This document shows, piece after piece, positions 37,834 to 45,769 of a stretch of 64,000 nucleotides of DNA (positions are counted from its first letter, which is position 1; each line of letters opens with the position of its first letter). Both the position numbers and the translations under genes were made by a program. The stretch lies in assembly GCF_006352065.1 (NCBI RefSeq), contig NZ_CP040915.1, positions 1,426,001-1,490,000 on the forward strand, written 5' to 3'. The notes beneath the pieces are model-generated. The model was not told the origin of the DNA. It saw only the letters and a program-made list of their open reading frames with translations, and did not search any database. Source of the DNA: Georgenia yuyongxinii. GTDB lineage: Bacteria > Actinomycetota > Actinomycetes > Actinomycetales > Actinomycetaceae.

Positions 37834-38570
37834 ATGGCCTGTGGGACGCCGATCCTCGACGGCGCCGACGCGGCGGCCTTCCGGAGCATGTTCGAGGACC
37901 TCCACGACGACCTGGTGCGGTTCGTCGAGCGCCGCACCGGGCCGGCCGGGGCGGAGGACGTCGCCGCGGTGGCCGCCGGCCTGGTCGTCCTGCCGCCCTG
38001 GGGTGCACCGGACCACGCATTCGCCACCTGGACCGCCGTGCCGGAGGAAGTCCCGGCCACCGAGCTGGAGAATCTGCTCGGCCAGCTCCCGTGCGACCCC
38101 GGTTCGTCGGGCGGCCCCAGCATGAGCTCCGGCGACGTGGTCCTCGCGGAAGAACGCGGCGACATCACGTTCGTGGTGACCGCCAGTCCCGTAGCGATGG
38201 CGCACTGCCTGCTCGTGGACGGGCACCCCACAGCTCCGGCTGGGGAAGCTTCGTGGAAGGTCCGGCGGGCCTGGGGCCGGCGGACGTCGACTCTGTCCTC
38301 GCCGTCGGCGGCGGCACGGGCGCCGAGAGATATATGGCGATCCTGGGTCGGGTAGGCACCGACGTCGTCGGCGTCGACGTGCACCCGCTCGTGTCACCCG
38401 ACGATGCCCCGGCCCTCCCCGCTGAGCTGCCCGAGTCCGTGCAGGCGACCGTGGGGAGCGGCTACTACGACGCGTGGTGGCCCGGCGCCGGTGGGCAGTT
38501 CGAGCTGACGATCCACCTGGCCGACGGCTCCACGATCGAGCGGCTGCGGGCGTTCGCCCACGACCGCTGA
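37834..38570 (+). pseudogene. decayed locus: ECF sigma-like start joined to a frameshifted hypothetical protein
   Basis: From ATG 37834 one frame reads FRSMFEDLHDDLVRFVERRTGPAGAEDVAAVAAG, which resembles region 2 of an ECF sigma factor (relatives: LYRRHHDDLLRFVRRR...AEDVVAEVF). It then turns into an unrelated stretch, DITFVVTASPVAMAHCLLVDGH. Near 38225-38232 the protein-like reading moves to another frame (SSGWGSFVEGPAGLGPADVDSVLAVGGG ... GQFELTIHLADGSTIERLRAFAHDR) and stops at 38570. The first frame beyond that point is low-complexity and ends at 38355. I interpret this as an internal deletion that fused two genes, plus a frameshift. A sequencing error at the shift would leave a chimeric gene instead. 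Sigma likeness is weak evidence. Confidence 0.5.
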
Positions 38571-38574
38571 CCGC

Positions 38575-38805
38575 TCAGCCCACGCGGGCCGCGACGGTGC
38601 CCCCGGGCAGGTCGACCTCGACCAGCATCCCGCGTTCGAGCTGCCGGCCCCGGCGGGTCTCGACCTCGCCGTCGACGCTGACCTCGCCGTCGGCGACGAG
38701 GTCGCGGGCGTGCGCGCCGGACTCGGCGAGGTTGGCGAGCTTGAGGAACTGCCCCAGGCGGATGGTGCCCTCGATGGGCACGGTGGGGACGTCGTCGACG
38801 GTCAT
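38575..38805 (-). CDS. small S4-domain RNA-binding protein
   Basis: A 76-residue protein made of a single S4 fold: IRLGQFLKLANLAESGAHARDLVADGEVSVDGEVETRRGRQLERGMLVEVD. It resembles E. coli YbcJ and the Bacillus YaaA/RlbA ribosome-associated proteins, which bind structured RNA, but its partner is unknown. The ATG at 38805 fits the family; longer in-frame reading runs into the hairpin at 38853-38889. No Shine-Dalgarno is seen; CACGAT ends seven bases before the ATG on the minus strand, another leaderless-type spacing. Confidence 0.88.
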   Translation of the reverse strand: MTVDDVPTVPIEGTIRLGQFLKLANLAESGAHARDLVADGEVSVDGEVETRRGRQLERGMLVEVDLPGGTVAARVG

Positions 38806-38852
38806 GACACCGATCGTGCCAGGCCCCCGCCCCGGCGTTGGTCGCGAGATGT

Positions 38853-38889
38853 CAGTTGCTCCCGTGATGGGACCTCCCGGGAGCAACTG
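38853..38889. repeat. long inverted repeat between S4 gene and MFS transporter
   Basis: CAGTTGCTCCCG (38853-38864) is fully complementary to CGGGAGCAACTG (38878-38889) around a 13-base loop. It lies between the two minus-strand genes, 18 bases downstream of the MFS stop, so it could end that transcript. GCGAGATGTCA immediately precedes it, linking it to the repeat after dnaE. Confidence 0.7.
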
Positions 38890-38907
38890 GCAGCTCGGCG
38901 GGTGGGG

Positions 38908-40200
38908 TCAGTGGGCGGTGGGGGAGGCGGTGCGTGCGTCGGCGTCGTGGGTGATGCCGAAGCGGCGCCAGATGGCGGCGAGCAGGACGGCGGAGGCCAC
39001 GGCGCAGCCGCCGAAGAGCAGGAAGTTCGAGCCCACGCCCAGCCCGGCGGCCAGCAGAAGGCCGCCGAGCTGCGGGGCGGCGACGGCGCCGACGCGGCCC
39101 ACGCCGAGGCCGAAGCCGAGGGCGGTGCCGCGCAGGTTGGCCGGGTAGTACGTGGCGATGGCGGCGATGATCAGGGCCTGCGTGCCGTGGGTCCCCACCC
39201 CGGCGAGGACCAGGACGAGGTAGACCAGGGCGACCGGTGGCTGGGTGATGAGCGTGAGCAGGGCCACGCCGGCCAGCGCGGCGGCGAGGATGCCGGTGGG
39301 CACGGTGCCGAACCGGTCCCCGGCCCATGCCGTGGCGACGGACCCGACCACGGCGCCGAGGTTGAGGGCCAAGGCGAAGGTGAGTGCGGAGCCGAGGTCG
39401 TACCCGGCGATCTCCATGAGGTTCGGTAGCCAGGTGCCCAGCCCGTACCAGGCCATCAGGGTGACGACGGTGGCCAGCGCGAACATCACGGTGATCAGCA
39501 GGAACGGTGCCCGCAGCAGGGTGCCGAAGCCGGGCCGGTGCACATGGTTGGCGTGCGCGCGGGCGTGCCCGGCGTCGTTGGGCAGGACCTTCGCGGCGAG
39601 CGGGACGAGCAGGAGCAGCGCGACCAGCGCGACGGCGAACATCGGCCGCCAGCCGAACGCCGGGATGACCGGGATGCCGACCACCGCGGCGAACGACCCG
39701 CCGATCGGGACGCCGGACATCATCATCGTGGCGGTGGCCGCCCGCCAGCGCAGCGGGACCAGGTCCGCGGCGAGGGCGTTCGCGCTCGGCACGAGGCCGC
39801 CGAGGCCGAGCCCGGCCAGCAGGCGCAGCGCGCCGAACATCATCGGGTCGGTGGCGACGGCGCACAGGGCGGTGAACACGGACAGCACGACGGCGGAGCC
39901 GATGATGGTCCGCTTGCGGCCGAAGTGGTCGGCCAACCGTCCGGCGCCCAGCGCCCCGAGCGTCATGCCGAGGAACGCGACGGACCCGAGCGTGCCGGCC
40001 TGCGTGCTGTCCAGCGCCCACTCCTCCCGGAGCCGGGCCTGCACGGTGCCGTAGACGATCAGGTCGTAGCCGTCGAAGACGACGAACAGCCACGCGACCA
40101 CGACTGCCGCGAGCCCGCGCCGGCTCAGCCGGGACGGCTGAAGCACGACCTGGTCCGCAGCTGCTGATCCGAGGGTTTGCTCCTGGGTGAGCGCCGCCAT
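38908..40200 (-). CDS. MFS transporter, aromatic acid:H+ symporter (AAHS) type
   Basis: A 430-residue twelve-helix permease of the AAHS class (PcaK/BenK relatives), which takes up aromatic acids such as benzoate or protocatechuate with protons. Helix 1 contains FVVFDGYDLIVYG, matching the essential D-G-x-D of the class; the loop 2-3 motif is GRLADHFGRKRTIIG; GLGLGGLVPSANALAADL and RWRAATATMMMSGVPIGG follow. ATG 40200 has AAGGAGG at good spacing. It faces hisD divergently across 241 bases that include an A/T-rich pocket (about 40255-40320), the likely promoter. No catabolic genes are near, so substrate is uncertain. Confidence 0.88.
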   Translation of the reverse strand: MAALTQEQTLGSAAADQVVLQPSRLSRRGLAAVVVAWLFVVFDGYDLIVYGTVQARLREEWALDSTQAGTLGSVAFLGMTLGALGAGRLADHFGRKRTIIGSAVVLSVFTALCAVATDPMMFGALRLLAGLGLGGLVPSANALAADLVPLRWRAATATMMMSGVPIGGSFAAVVGIPVIPAFGWRPMFAVALVALLLLVPLAAKVLPNDAGHARAHANHVHRPGFGTLLRAPFLLITVMFALATVVTLMAWYGLGTWLPNLMEIAGYDLGSALTFALALNLGAVVGSVATAWAGDRFGTVPTGILAAALAGVALLTLITQPPVALVYLVLVLAGVGTHGTQALIIAAIATYYPANLRGTALGFGLGVGRVGAVAAPQLGGLLLAAGLGVGSNFLLFGGCAVASAVLLAAIWRRFGITHDADARTASPTAH

Positions 40201-40428
40201 CGGGCCTCCTTGAGGGGATTTGTTCCGGTCGGGCGACTGAAACGTGTGGAGTAGGACCTTAGGCATGTGTTCCGCGCCACGAAAAGAGGTAGAGAGTAAA
40301 TTCTGCACTCCATAAAGACGCCTGCCGGCCCAGTTCGTGAGGACGAGGACCCGACCGTGCGCGGCGACGCCGGGACGGGCGCGCCGCCGACGGGACGGGC
40401 GGCCCAGGGGCCGCGGTGCGGTGGGAAC

Positions 40429-40434
40429 TAGGAT
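40429..40434 (+). promoter_or_regulatory. leaderless -10 element of hisD
   Basis: TAGGAT ends seven bases before the hisD ATG (40442) and no Shine-Dalgarno precedes the gene, the same arrangement as dnaE and hisC. Confidence 0.5.
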
Positions 40435-40441
40435 CGGCCTC

Positions 40442-41797
40442 ATGCTCCAACGCCTCGACCTGCGTGGTCAGACCCTGTCCGCAGCCGAGCTCACGTCCGT
40501 GCTGCCGCGTGCGGCGCTCGACGTCGAGGCCGCGATGGCCCAGATCCGCCCGGTCATCGACGACGTCCGCGCCCGCGGTGCGGCCGCGCTGCGCGACCTC
40601 GGCGAGCGCTTCGACGGCGTGCGTCCCGAGCACCTGCGGGTGCCGGCCGACGTCATCGCCAACTCCCTCGAGCAGCTCGAGCCGGCGGTGCGGGAGGCGC
40701 TGGAGATCTCCATCGCCCACAACCGGGCCGGGCACACCGCGCAGCTGCCCCGCGAGACCTCCACTGAGATCATCGGCGGCGGCATGGTGCGCCAACGCTG
40801 GGTGCCGGTGCGCCGCGTGGGCCTGTACGTGCCGGGCGGCCTCGCCGTCTACCCCTCCAGCGTCGTCATGAACGCCGTGGCGGCACAGGTGGCCGGGGTC
40901 GAGCAGCTGGCCGTCGCGAGTCCGCCCCAGAAGGATTTCGGCGGGCTGCCGCACCCGGTGATCCTGGCAGCCTGCGCGCTCCTCGACGTGAAGGAGGTCT
41001 ACGCCGTCGGCGGCGCCCAGGCTGTGGCGATGTTCGCCCACGGCGCCCGGGTCGAGACCGACACCGACAGGGCCGACGCCGCGGCGGCCGGGCTGACCGG
41101 TGACCTGCTCTGCGAGCCCGTCGACGTCGTCACCGGCCCGGGCAACATCTACGTGGCCGCCGCCAAGCGCGCCGTCATGGGCACCGTCGGCATCGACGCG
41201 GAGGCCGGCACCACGGAGATCGCCGTGCTCGCCGACGCCACCGCGAACCCGGTGCACGTCGCGGTGGACCTGATGTCGCAGGCCGAGCACGACCCCGCCG
41301 CCGCTTCCGTCCTCATCACCGACTCAGCGGAGCTCGCGGACGCGGTCGACGCCGAGATCGCCCGCCGGGTGCCGGCCACCAAGCACGCCGAGCGCATGCG
41401 CACGGCACTGAGCGGGCCACAGTCGGGCACCGTGCTCGTCGCCGATCTGGACCAGGCCGTTGCCGTCGCCGACGCCTATGGCGCGGAGCACCTGGAGATC
41501 CAGACCGCGGACGCCGCCGCAGTCGCCGCCCGGATCCGTAACGCCGGCGCCATCTTCGTCGGCCCGTACTCCCCGGTGCCGCTCGGTGACTACCTCGCCG
41601 GCTCCAACCACGTGCTGCCCACCGGCGGCACCGCCCGGTTCGCCAGCGGGCTGAACGTCACGGCGTTCATCAAGTCCGTCCAGGAGATCGAGTACGACGA
41701 GACCGCGCTCAAGCAGCTGGCCGCGCCGCTCACCGCGCTGGCCACCTCGGAGGACCTGCCCGCCCACGCCGAGGCGGTCAACGTCCGGTTCGAGTAG
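40442..41797 (+). CDS. hisD: histidinol dehydrogenase
   Basis: A 451-residue zinc enzyme that oxidises L-histidinol twice to L-histidine, the last steps of the pathway. [55 protein letters not shown], the catalytic segment MSQAEHDP with zinc/active-site His, [10 protein letters not shown] and [24 protein letters not shown] with its zinc-binding Asp/His are intact. ATG 40442 is leaderless. The rest of the his genes begin 2.8 kb away at hisC, with the convergent recQ gene between; the stops of hisD and recQ are 19 bases apart. Confidence 0.97.
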   Translation: MLQRLDLRGQTLSAAELTSVLPRAALDVEAAMAQIRPVIDDVRARGAAALRDLGERFDGVRPEHLRVPADVIANSLEQLEPAVREALEISIAHNRAGHTAQLPRETSTEIIGGGMVRQRWVPVRRVGLYVPGGLAVYPSSVVMNAVAAQVAGVEQLAVASPPQKDFGGLPHPVILAACALLDVKEVYAVGGAQAVAMFAHGARVETDTDRADAAAAGLTGDLLCEPVDVVTGPGNIYVAAAKRAVMGTVGIDAEAGTTEIAVLADATANPVHVAVDLMSQAEHDPAAASVLITDSAELADAVDAEIARRVPATKHAERMRTALSGPQSGTVLVADLDQAVAVADAYGAEHLEIQTADAAAVAARIRNAGAIFVGPYSPVPLGDYLAGSNHVLPTGGTARFASGLNVTAFIKSVQEIEYDETALKQLAAPLTALATSEDLPAHAEAVNVRFE

Positions 41798-41816
41798 GCC
41801 GGCGGCCGCCTCGGGA

Positions 41817-44060
41817 TCAGCGCTGGGCGAGCACGAACGGGTAGACCGCCGCCGCGCCGGCCTCGCGCAGCAGGCGTGCCGCCACCGTCAGCGTCCAGCC
41901 GGAGTCGGTGAAGTCGTCGACCAGCACCACAGTCCGCCCCGGCAGCCCGGCCAGCGCGGCGTCGGAGAGCTGCAGCTGCAGCCGCCGGTGCACCCCGGCG
42001 AGGCGTTGGGCCGAGTTGACGTCGTGCCGGCCGGGCGGCAAGGCGGGCGCCGGCATGACCTTGCCCACGGCCGGGGCACGCAGGATCTGTGCGACGCCGT
42101 GGGCCAGGTGGGCGACGAGCTCGGGCCGCGTCGTGGAACCGATCATGACGACGCCGTCGACACCGGCAGACCCGTCGCCGCGCCTCAGTGCCGAGGCCCA
42201 TTCCTGCAGGACCTGCTGCACGGGCCGCTGCAACGCCGCGGGCAGGCGGCCGTCGCGGCCGTGTGCGGCCTCGACGGTCTCGACCGCCGCCGGCGCGGCC
42301 CCGTGCCCGGGCTCGAGCAGCTCCCGGAGCGGCATGGACCAGCCGAGCCCGTCGAGGCGGGCCAGCGCCCGGCCGTCCTCGGCCCGCTGGTCGTCGGAGA
42401 TCTTCCCGCGCAGGTCCAGCCCCAGGGCGTCCATCCCGGTCGGCCACTGCCGCCGCGGACTGACTTCGATACCCGGGCGGTCCATGCGTGAGCGGGTCTC
42501 CTGAACGGCTGACGCGTCGACGCCCGGGTCCAGCATCATGCCGCCGCACAGGTCGCACCGCCCGCAGCGCCACCCGGCCGTGAGCTCGGGATCATCAAGC
42601 TGGGCGCGCAGGTACGCCATCCGGCAGTCGCTGCTTCCGAGCCGCTGGTAGTCGAGCATCGCCTGCTGCTCGGCCTCGCGGGTGGCGGCGACGCGGGCGT
42701 AGCGGTCGCCGTCGTAGGACCACTCTTGCCCGGTGGCCTCCCATCCGCCGCGGATCCGGCGGACGGCGCCGTCGACGTCGAGAACCTTGAGCATGGTCTC
42801 GAGCCGGTTCCGGCGCAGGTCCACCTGGGTCTCCAGCCTGGCCGTGGACATCGGGCCGCCGGTGGCCAGCGCGCTGAGGGTGTCGCGCACCGCCGGCTCG
42901 GGCGGGAAGGACAGAGAGCCGAAGTAGTCCCAGATGTCTTGGTCCTCGGCCCCGGGCAGCAGCACGACATCGGCGCGGTCGACGCCACGGCCGGCGCGGC
43001 CTACCTGCTGGTAGTACGCGATCGGCGACGACGGCGCCCCGAGGTGGATGACGAAGGCCAGGTCGGGCTTGTCGAACCCCATGCCGAGCGCCGACGTCGC
43101 GATCAGTGCCTTGACGCGGTTGGCCTTGAGGTCGGCCTCGAGCTGTTCGCGCTCGGCGGTGTCGGTCTGCCCGGTGTAGGCGCGGACCTCGTGCCCGGCG
43201 GCCCGTAGCTGCTCGGCGACCTGCTGGGCGGCAGCGACCGTGAGCGTGTAGACGATGCCGGAGCCGTCGTAGCGGCCGAGCTGCTGGGCGAGCCAGGCGA
43301 CCCGGCTGGGCTGGTCGGGCAGGCGCAGCACGCCCAGATGCAGGGACGGACGGTCCAGGGACCCGCGCAGGACCAGCACGTCGTCGTCGCGCTGGCCGAC
43401 GGCGAGCTGCTCGGCGACGTCGGTGGTCACCCGTGCGTTCGCGGTGGCCGTGGTGGCGAGCACCGGGATTCCTGCGGGCAGGTCACCGAGAAGGGTGCGG
43501 ATGCGGCGGTAGTCGGGACGGAAGTCGTGGCCCCAGTCGGAGATGCAGTGGGCCTCGTCGACGACGACGAGCCCCGCGCTCGCGGCGAGCCGGGGGAGGA
43601 CCGCGTCGCGGAAGTCGGGGTTGTTCAGGCGCTCGGGCGAGCAGAGCAGGACGTCGACCTCGCCGGCGGCGATGGCGGCGTGGACGTCGTCCCACTCGGT
43701 GACGTTGGAGGAGTTGATGGTGACGGCGCGGATGCCCGCGCGTGCCGCTGCGCTGATCTGGTCGCGCATCAACGCGAGGAGCGGGGAGATGATGACAGTG
43801 GGTCCGGCGGGTGCGCCGCCTGCCGCACCGGCACGAAGCAGCGCCGTGGCGACGAAGTAGACCGCGGACTTGCCCCATCCGGTGCGTTCGACCACGAGGG
43901 CGCGGCGGTGGTGGGCGACGAGCGCCTCGATCGCTGTCCACTGGTCCTCCCGAAGGCGCGCGCCGGGCCGGTCCACCAGGGCGCGCAGGGCTGCCTCGGC
44001 CTGGTGGCGCAGCGGACTGTCCGCAGCGGCGGGCGTGGTGCTCGGGGCAAGGTCGGTCAT
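41817..44060 (-). CDS. recQ: RecQ-family DNA helicase with C-terminal phosphoribosyltransferase-like domain
   Basis: A 747-residue fusion. The helicase half has motif 0 LREDQ (about 36-40), Walker A ERTGWGKS (58-65), DEAHCISDWGHDFRPDY (168-184), GMGFDKPDLAFVIHLG and QVGRAGR (352-358). The zinc module Cys479, Cys499, Cys502, Cys505 (GWRCGRCDLCGG) closes the RecQ core. After a spacer, the C-terminal part (about 610-747) includes HLAHGVAQILRAPAVGKVMPAP and a PRPP-loop-like VVLVDDFTDSGWTLTVAA (about 711-728), as in ComF-type phosphoribosyltransferases. RecQ unwinds recombination and fork intermediates; the added domain's ligand is unknown. ATG has AGAGGA eight bases upstream, and a LexA box lies 164 bases upstream. 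Confidence 0.92.
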   Translation of the reverse strand: MTDLAPSTTPAAADSPLRHQAEAALRALVDRPGARLREDQWTAIEALVAHHRRALVVERTGWGKSAVYFVATALLRAGAAGGAPAGPTVIISPLLALMRDQISAAARAGIRAVTINSSNVTEWDDVHAAIAAGEVDVLLCSPERLNNPDFRDAVLPRLAASAGLVVVDEAHCISDWGHDFRPDYRRIRTLLGDLPAGIPVLATTATANARVTTDVAEQLAVGQRDDDVLVLRGSLDRPSLHLGVLRLPDQPSRVAWLAQQLGRYDGSGIVYTLTVAAAQQVAEQLRAAGHEVRAYTGQTDTAEREQLEADLKANRVKALIATSALGMGFDKPDLAFVIHLGAPSSPIAYYQQVGRAGRGVDRADVVLLPGAEDQDIWDYFGSLSFPPEPAVRDTLSALATGGPMSTARLETQVDLRRNRLETMLKVLDVDGAVRRIRGGWEATGQEWSYDGDRYARVAATREAEQQAMLDYQRLGSSDCRMAYLRAQLDDPELTAGWRCGRCDLCGGMMLDPGVDASAVQETRSRMDRPGIEVSPRRQWPTGMDALGLDLRGKISDDQRAEDGRALARLDGLGWSMPLRELLEPGHGAAPAAVETVEAAHGRDGRLPAALQRPVQQVLQEWASALRRGDGSAGVDGVVMIGSTTRPELVAHLAHGVAQILRAPAVGKVMPAPALPPGRHDVNSAQRLAGVHRRLQLQLSDAALAGLPGRTVVLVDDFTDSGWTLTVAARLLREAGAAAVYPFVLAQR

Positions 44061-44223
44061 GGGCGGTCCTCTCGGTGGGTCTCCACGCTCTCACAGTCGC
44101 CGAGCCACCCGGCGGCCACCTGTGGGTCGGTGGCGGGCAGCTCTGGGGGCACGGGTGACAGGGGCGGTGGTGGGTTGTCGGGCGTGCGATCGGAACGGCG
44201 GTCATCGTGGACATCGCGCCTCC

Positions 44224-44239
44224 TCGAACGTTTGTTCGA
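44224..44239. promoter_or_regulatory. LexA binding site (SOS box) upstream of recQ
   Basis: TCGAACGTTTGTTCGA matches the actinobacterial SOS consensus TCGAAC-N4-GTTCGA at every defined position. It is 164 bases upstream of the recQ start on the minus strand and immediately before an AGGAGG-ATG pair, so a damage-induced recQ transcript is likely. Confidence 0.8.
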
Positions 44240-44366
44240 CCCTACGGCCGGGCACTGACATCCGGCCGAACGGCCGATCGACGGGGTGGACGAACGGATC
44301 GCCAGGCGGGCGTCGCGGAGGGATGTGAGGACCGACAAAGCGCATGTGACGTGCACGCAACTGACG

Positions 44367-44379
44367 TAAACGTCGTTTA
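44367..44379. promoter_or_regulatory. 13-bp palindrome TAAACGTCGTTTA
   Basis: Six-base arms TAAACG and CGTTTA surround one base. A/T-rich ends in very G+C-rich DNA suggest a regulator operator (TetR-like size). The regulated gene is unknown. Confidence 0.4.
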
Positions 44380-44382
44380 GCC

Positions 44383-44550
44383 TTCCCGCGGAAGCGCGCC
44401 GAGGCGTCACAGAAGCCCGGGGCCCGGGCGGTTCGGTGAAGCGCCCAAGCCGCGGAAGCCCAGAGGTGTTTCCGCGGAAGCGCCCGAGCCACCGCGGCGT
44501 CCACGTGCAGAAGCACGTGGATGAGTGCCACGTCGATGCTTCCGCGGAAG
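44383..44550. repeat. four copies of a CCGCGGAAG palindrome family upstream of hisC
   Basis: Copies lie at 44383-44396 (TTCCCGCGGAAGCG), 44450-44458 (CCGCGGAAG), 44469-44482 (TTTCCGCGGAAGCG) and 44539-44550 (CTTCCGCGGAAG, a perfect 12-bp palindrome). The core TTCCGCGGAA also occurs at 13600-13609. Confidence 0.8.
44501..44520. repeat. 8-bp inverted repeat with tetraloop
   Basis: CCACGTGC (44501-44508) and GCACGTGG (44513-44520) pair perfectly around AGAA. It may be a transcript hairpin or a protein site; it is interleaved with the CCGCGGAAG copies. Confidence 0.55.
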
Positions 44551-44602
44551 AGTGACCGGTCCGTTCCTCGAACCGCGGTCCGACGGCCCGGCAGCCGCCA
44601 CC

Positions 44603-44608
44603 TAGACT
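44603..44608 (+). promoter_or_regulatory. leaderless -10 element of hisC
   Basis: TAGACT ends six bases before the GTG start of hisC (44615) and no ribosome binding site is present. Confidence 0.5.
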
Positions 44609-44614
44609 TGTGGC

Positions 44615-45769
44615 GTGACCACCCCTGCCTTCGAGGCGACCGAGAGAGCGGTGCGACTGCCCCTGCGCGCGGGTCTCGAGGGCCTCACCCCCTACGGCGC
44701 CCCGCAGCTGGACGTACCGGTCCTGCTCAACGTGAACGAGAACCCGTACCCGCCGTCCGACGCCGTTGTCGCGGACATCGCGGACGCCGTTGCCAAGGCC
44801 GCCCACGGGCTCAACCGTTATCCCGACCGTGACTTCCACGAGCTGCGCGCGGAGCTGGCCGAGTACCTGCGGGTGGAGTCGGGCGTCGCCGTCGTGCCGG
44901 AGCAAATCTGGGCGGCGAACGGCTCCAACGAGGTGATGCTGCACCTGCTGCAGGCCTTCGGCGGTACGGGTCGGTCGGTGCTCTCGTTCGCGCCGACCTA
45001 CTCCATGTACCCCGAGTACGCGCGCGACACGCTCACCGGCTGGGTGGCCGGCCGCCGGGCCGAGGACTTCACCCTCGACGTGGACCACGCCCGCGCTCAG
45101 ATCGCCGAGCACCGCCCGGCCGTGATCCTGCTGGCGAGTCCTAACAACCCGACGGGCACCGCGCTGCCGCTGAGCACCATCGAGGCGGTCTGCGAGGCCG
45201 CCGCCACCTCCGGACCTCCCGCGCCCGACGGCGGCACCACGGCCTCCGTCGTCGTGGTGGACGAGGCCTATGGCGAGTTCCGTCGCGAGGGCACCGCCAG
45301 CGCCTTGACCGTGCTGCCGCGCCACCCGCACCTCGCCGTCTCGCGGACGATGTCCAAGGCGTTCGGCATGGCCGGCCTGCGGCTGGGCTACCTCGCCGCC
45401 GCGCCGGCGCTGGTCGACCTGCTGCGTGTGGTGCGCCTGCCCTACCACCTCTCGGCCGTCACCCAGGCTGCGGCCCTCGCGGCGCTGCGGCACCGCGCGG
45501 AGCTGATGAGCCAGGTGGCCTCTCTGCGCGCCGAGCGGGACGATCTCGTGGTCTGGTTGCGCGACCACGGCCTGCAGGTGGCGGACTCCGATGCGAACTT
45601 CGTGCTGTTCGGGCTTTTCGATGACCGCCACGCCGTGTGGAATGGTCTGCTGGAACGCGGCGTCCTGATCCGTGAGGTCGGACCCGACGGCTGGTTGCGC
45701 GTGTCCGTGGGGACGCCGCGAGAGACGGCCGCCTTCAAGGCGGCCCTGGAGGAGGTGCTGGGCTGGTGA
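44615..45769 (+). CDS. hisC: histidinol-phosphate aminotransferase
   Basis: A 384-residue class I/II PLP aminotransferase that converts imidazole-acetol phosphate to histidinol phosphate. [57 protein letters not shown] with the pyridine-binding Asp, and [18 protein letters not shown] with PLP Lys248 are clear. GTG 44615 begins [21 protein letters not shown], a leaderless start. It heads the second histidine block and overlaps hisB by GTGA. Confidence 0.97.
   Translation: MTTPAFEATERAVRLPLRAGLEGLTPYGAPQLDVPVLLNVNENPYPPSDAVVADIADAVAKAAHGLNRYPDRDFHELRAELAEYLRVESGVAVVPEQIWAANGSNEVMLHLLQAFGGTGRSVLSFAPTYSMYPEYARDTLTGWVAGRRAEDFTLDVDHARAQIAEHRPAVILLASPNNPTGTALPLSTIEAVCEAAATSGPPAPDGGTTASVVVVDEAYGEFRREGTASALTVLPRHPHLAVSRTMSKAFGMAGLRLGYLAAAPALVDLLRVVRLPYHLSAVTQAAALAALRHRAELMSQVASLRAERDDLVVWLRDHGLQVADSDANFVLFGLFDDRHAVWNGLLERGVLIREVGPDGWLRVSVGTPRETAAFKAALEEVLGW

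Larger units (their letters stand above)
44061..44614. other. 554-base regulatory region between recQ and hisC
   Basis: It contains a perfect LexA box, a 13-bp TAAACGTCGTTTA dyad, four copies of a CCGCGGAAG palindrome family, an 8-bp hairpin CCACGTGC/GCACGTGG, a 14-base direct repeat GAAGCGCCC(A/G)AGCC (44438-44451 and 44478-44491), and the leaderless hisC promoter. Short open frames exist on the minus strand but I could not support one as a gene; the best has AGGAGG then ATG at 44214. Confidence 0.7.

Noticed and set aside
37680-38384. Minus-strand 234-codon frame over the decayed sigma-like locus
   Set aside because: Ser/Arg/Thr/Pro-rich composition typical of an antisense shadow and no family resemblance; the plus-strand frames look more protein-like.
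44224-44250. tRNA T-arm-like GTTCGACCC after the SOS box
   Set aside because: No acceptor, D or anticodon stems can be built around it; the sequence is fully explained by the LexA palindrome.
44202-44531. Possible 109-residue minus-strand protein beginning MALIHVLLHVDAAVARALP
   Set aside because: It runs through the palindromes and the SOS box, has no ribosome binding site and no folded-looking core; the regulatory content explains the region better.
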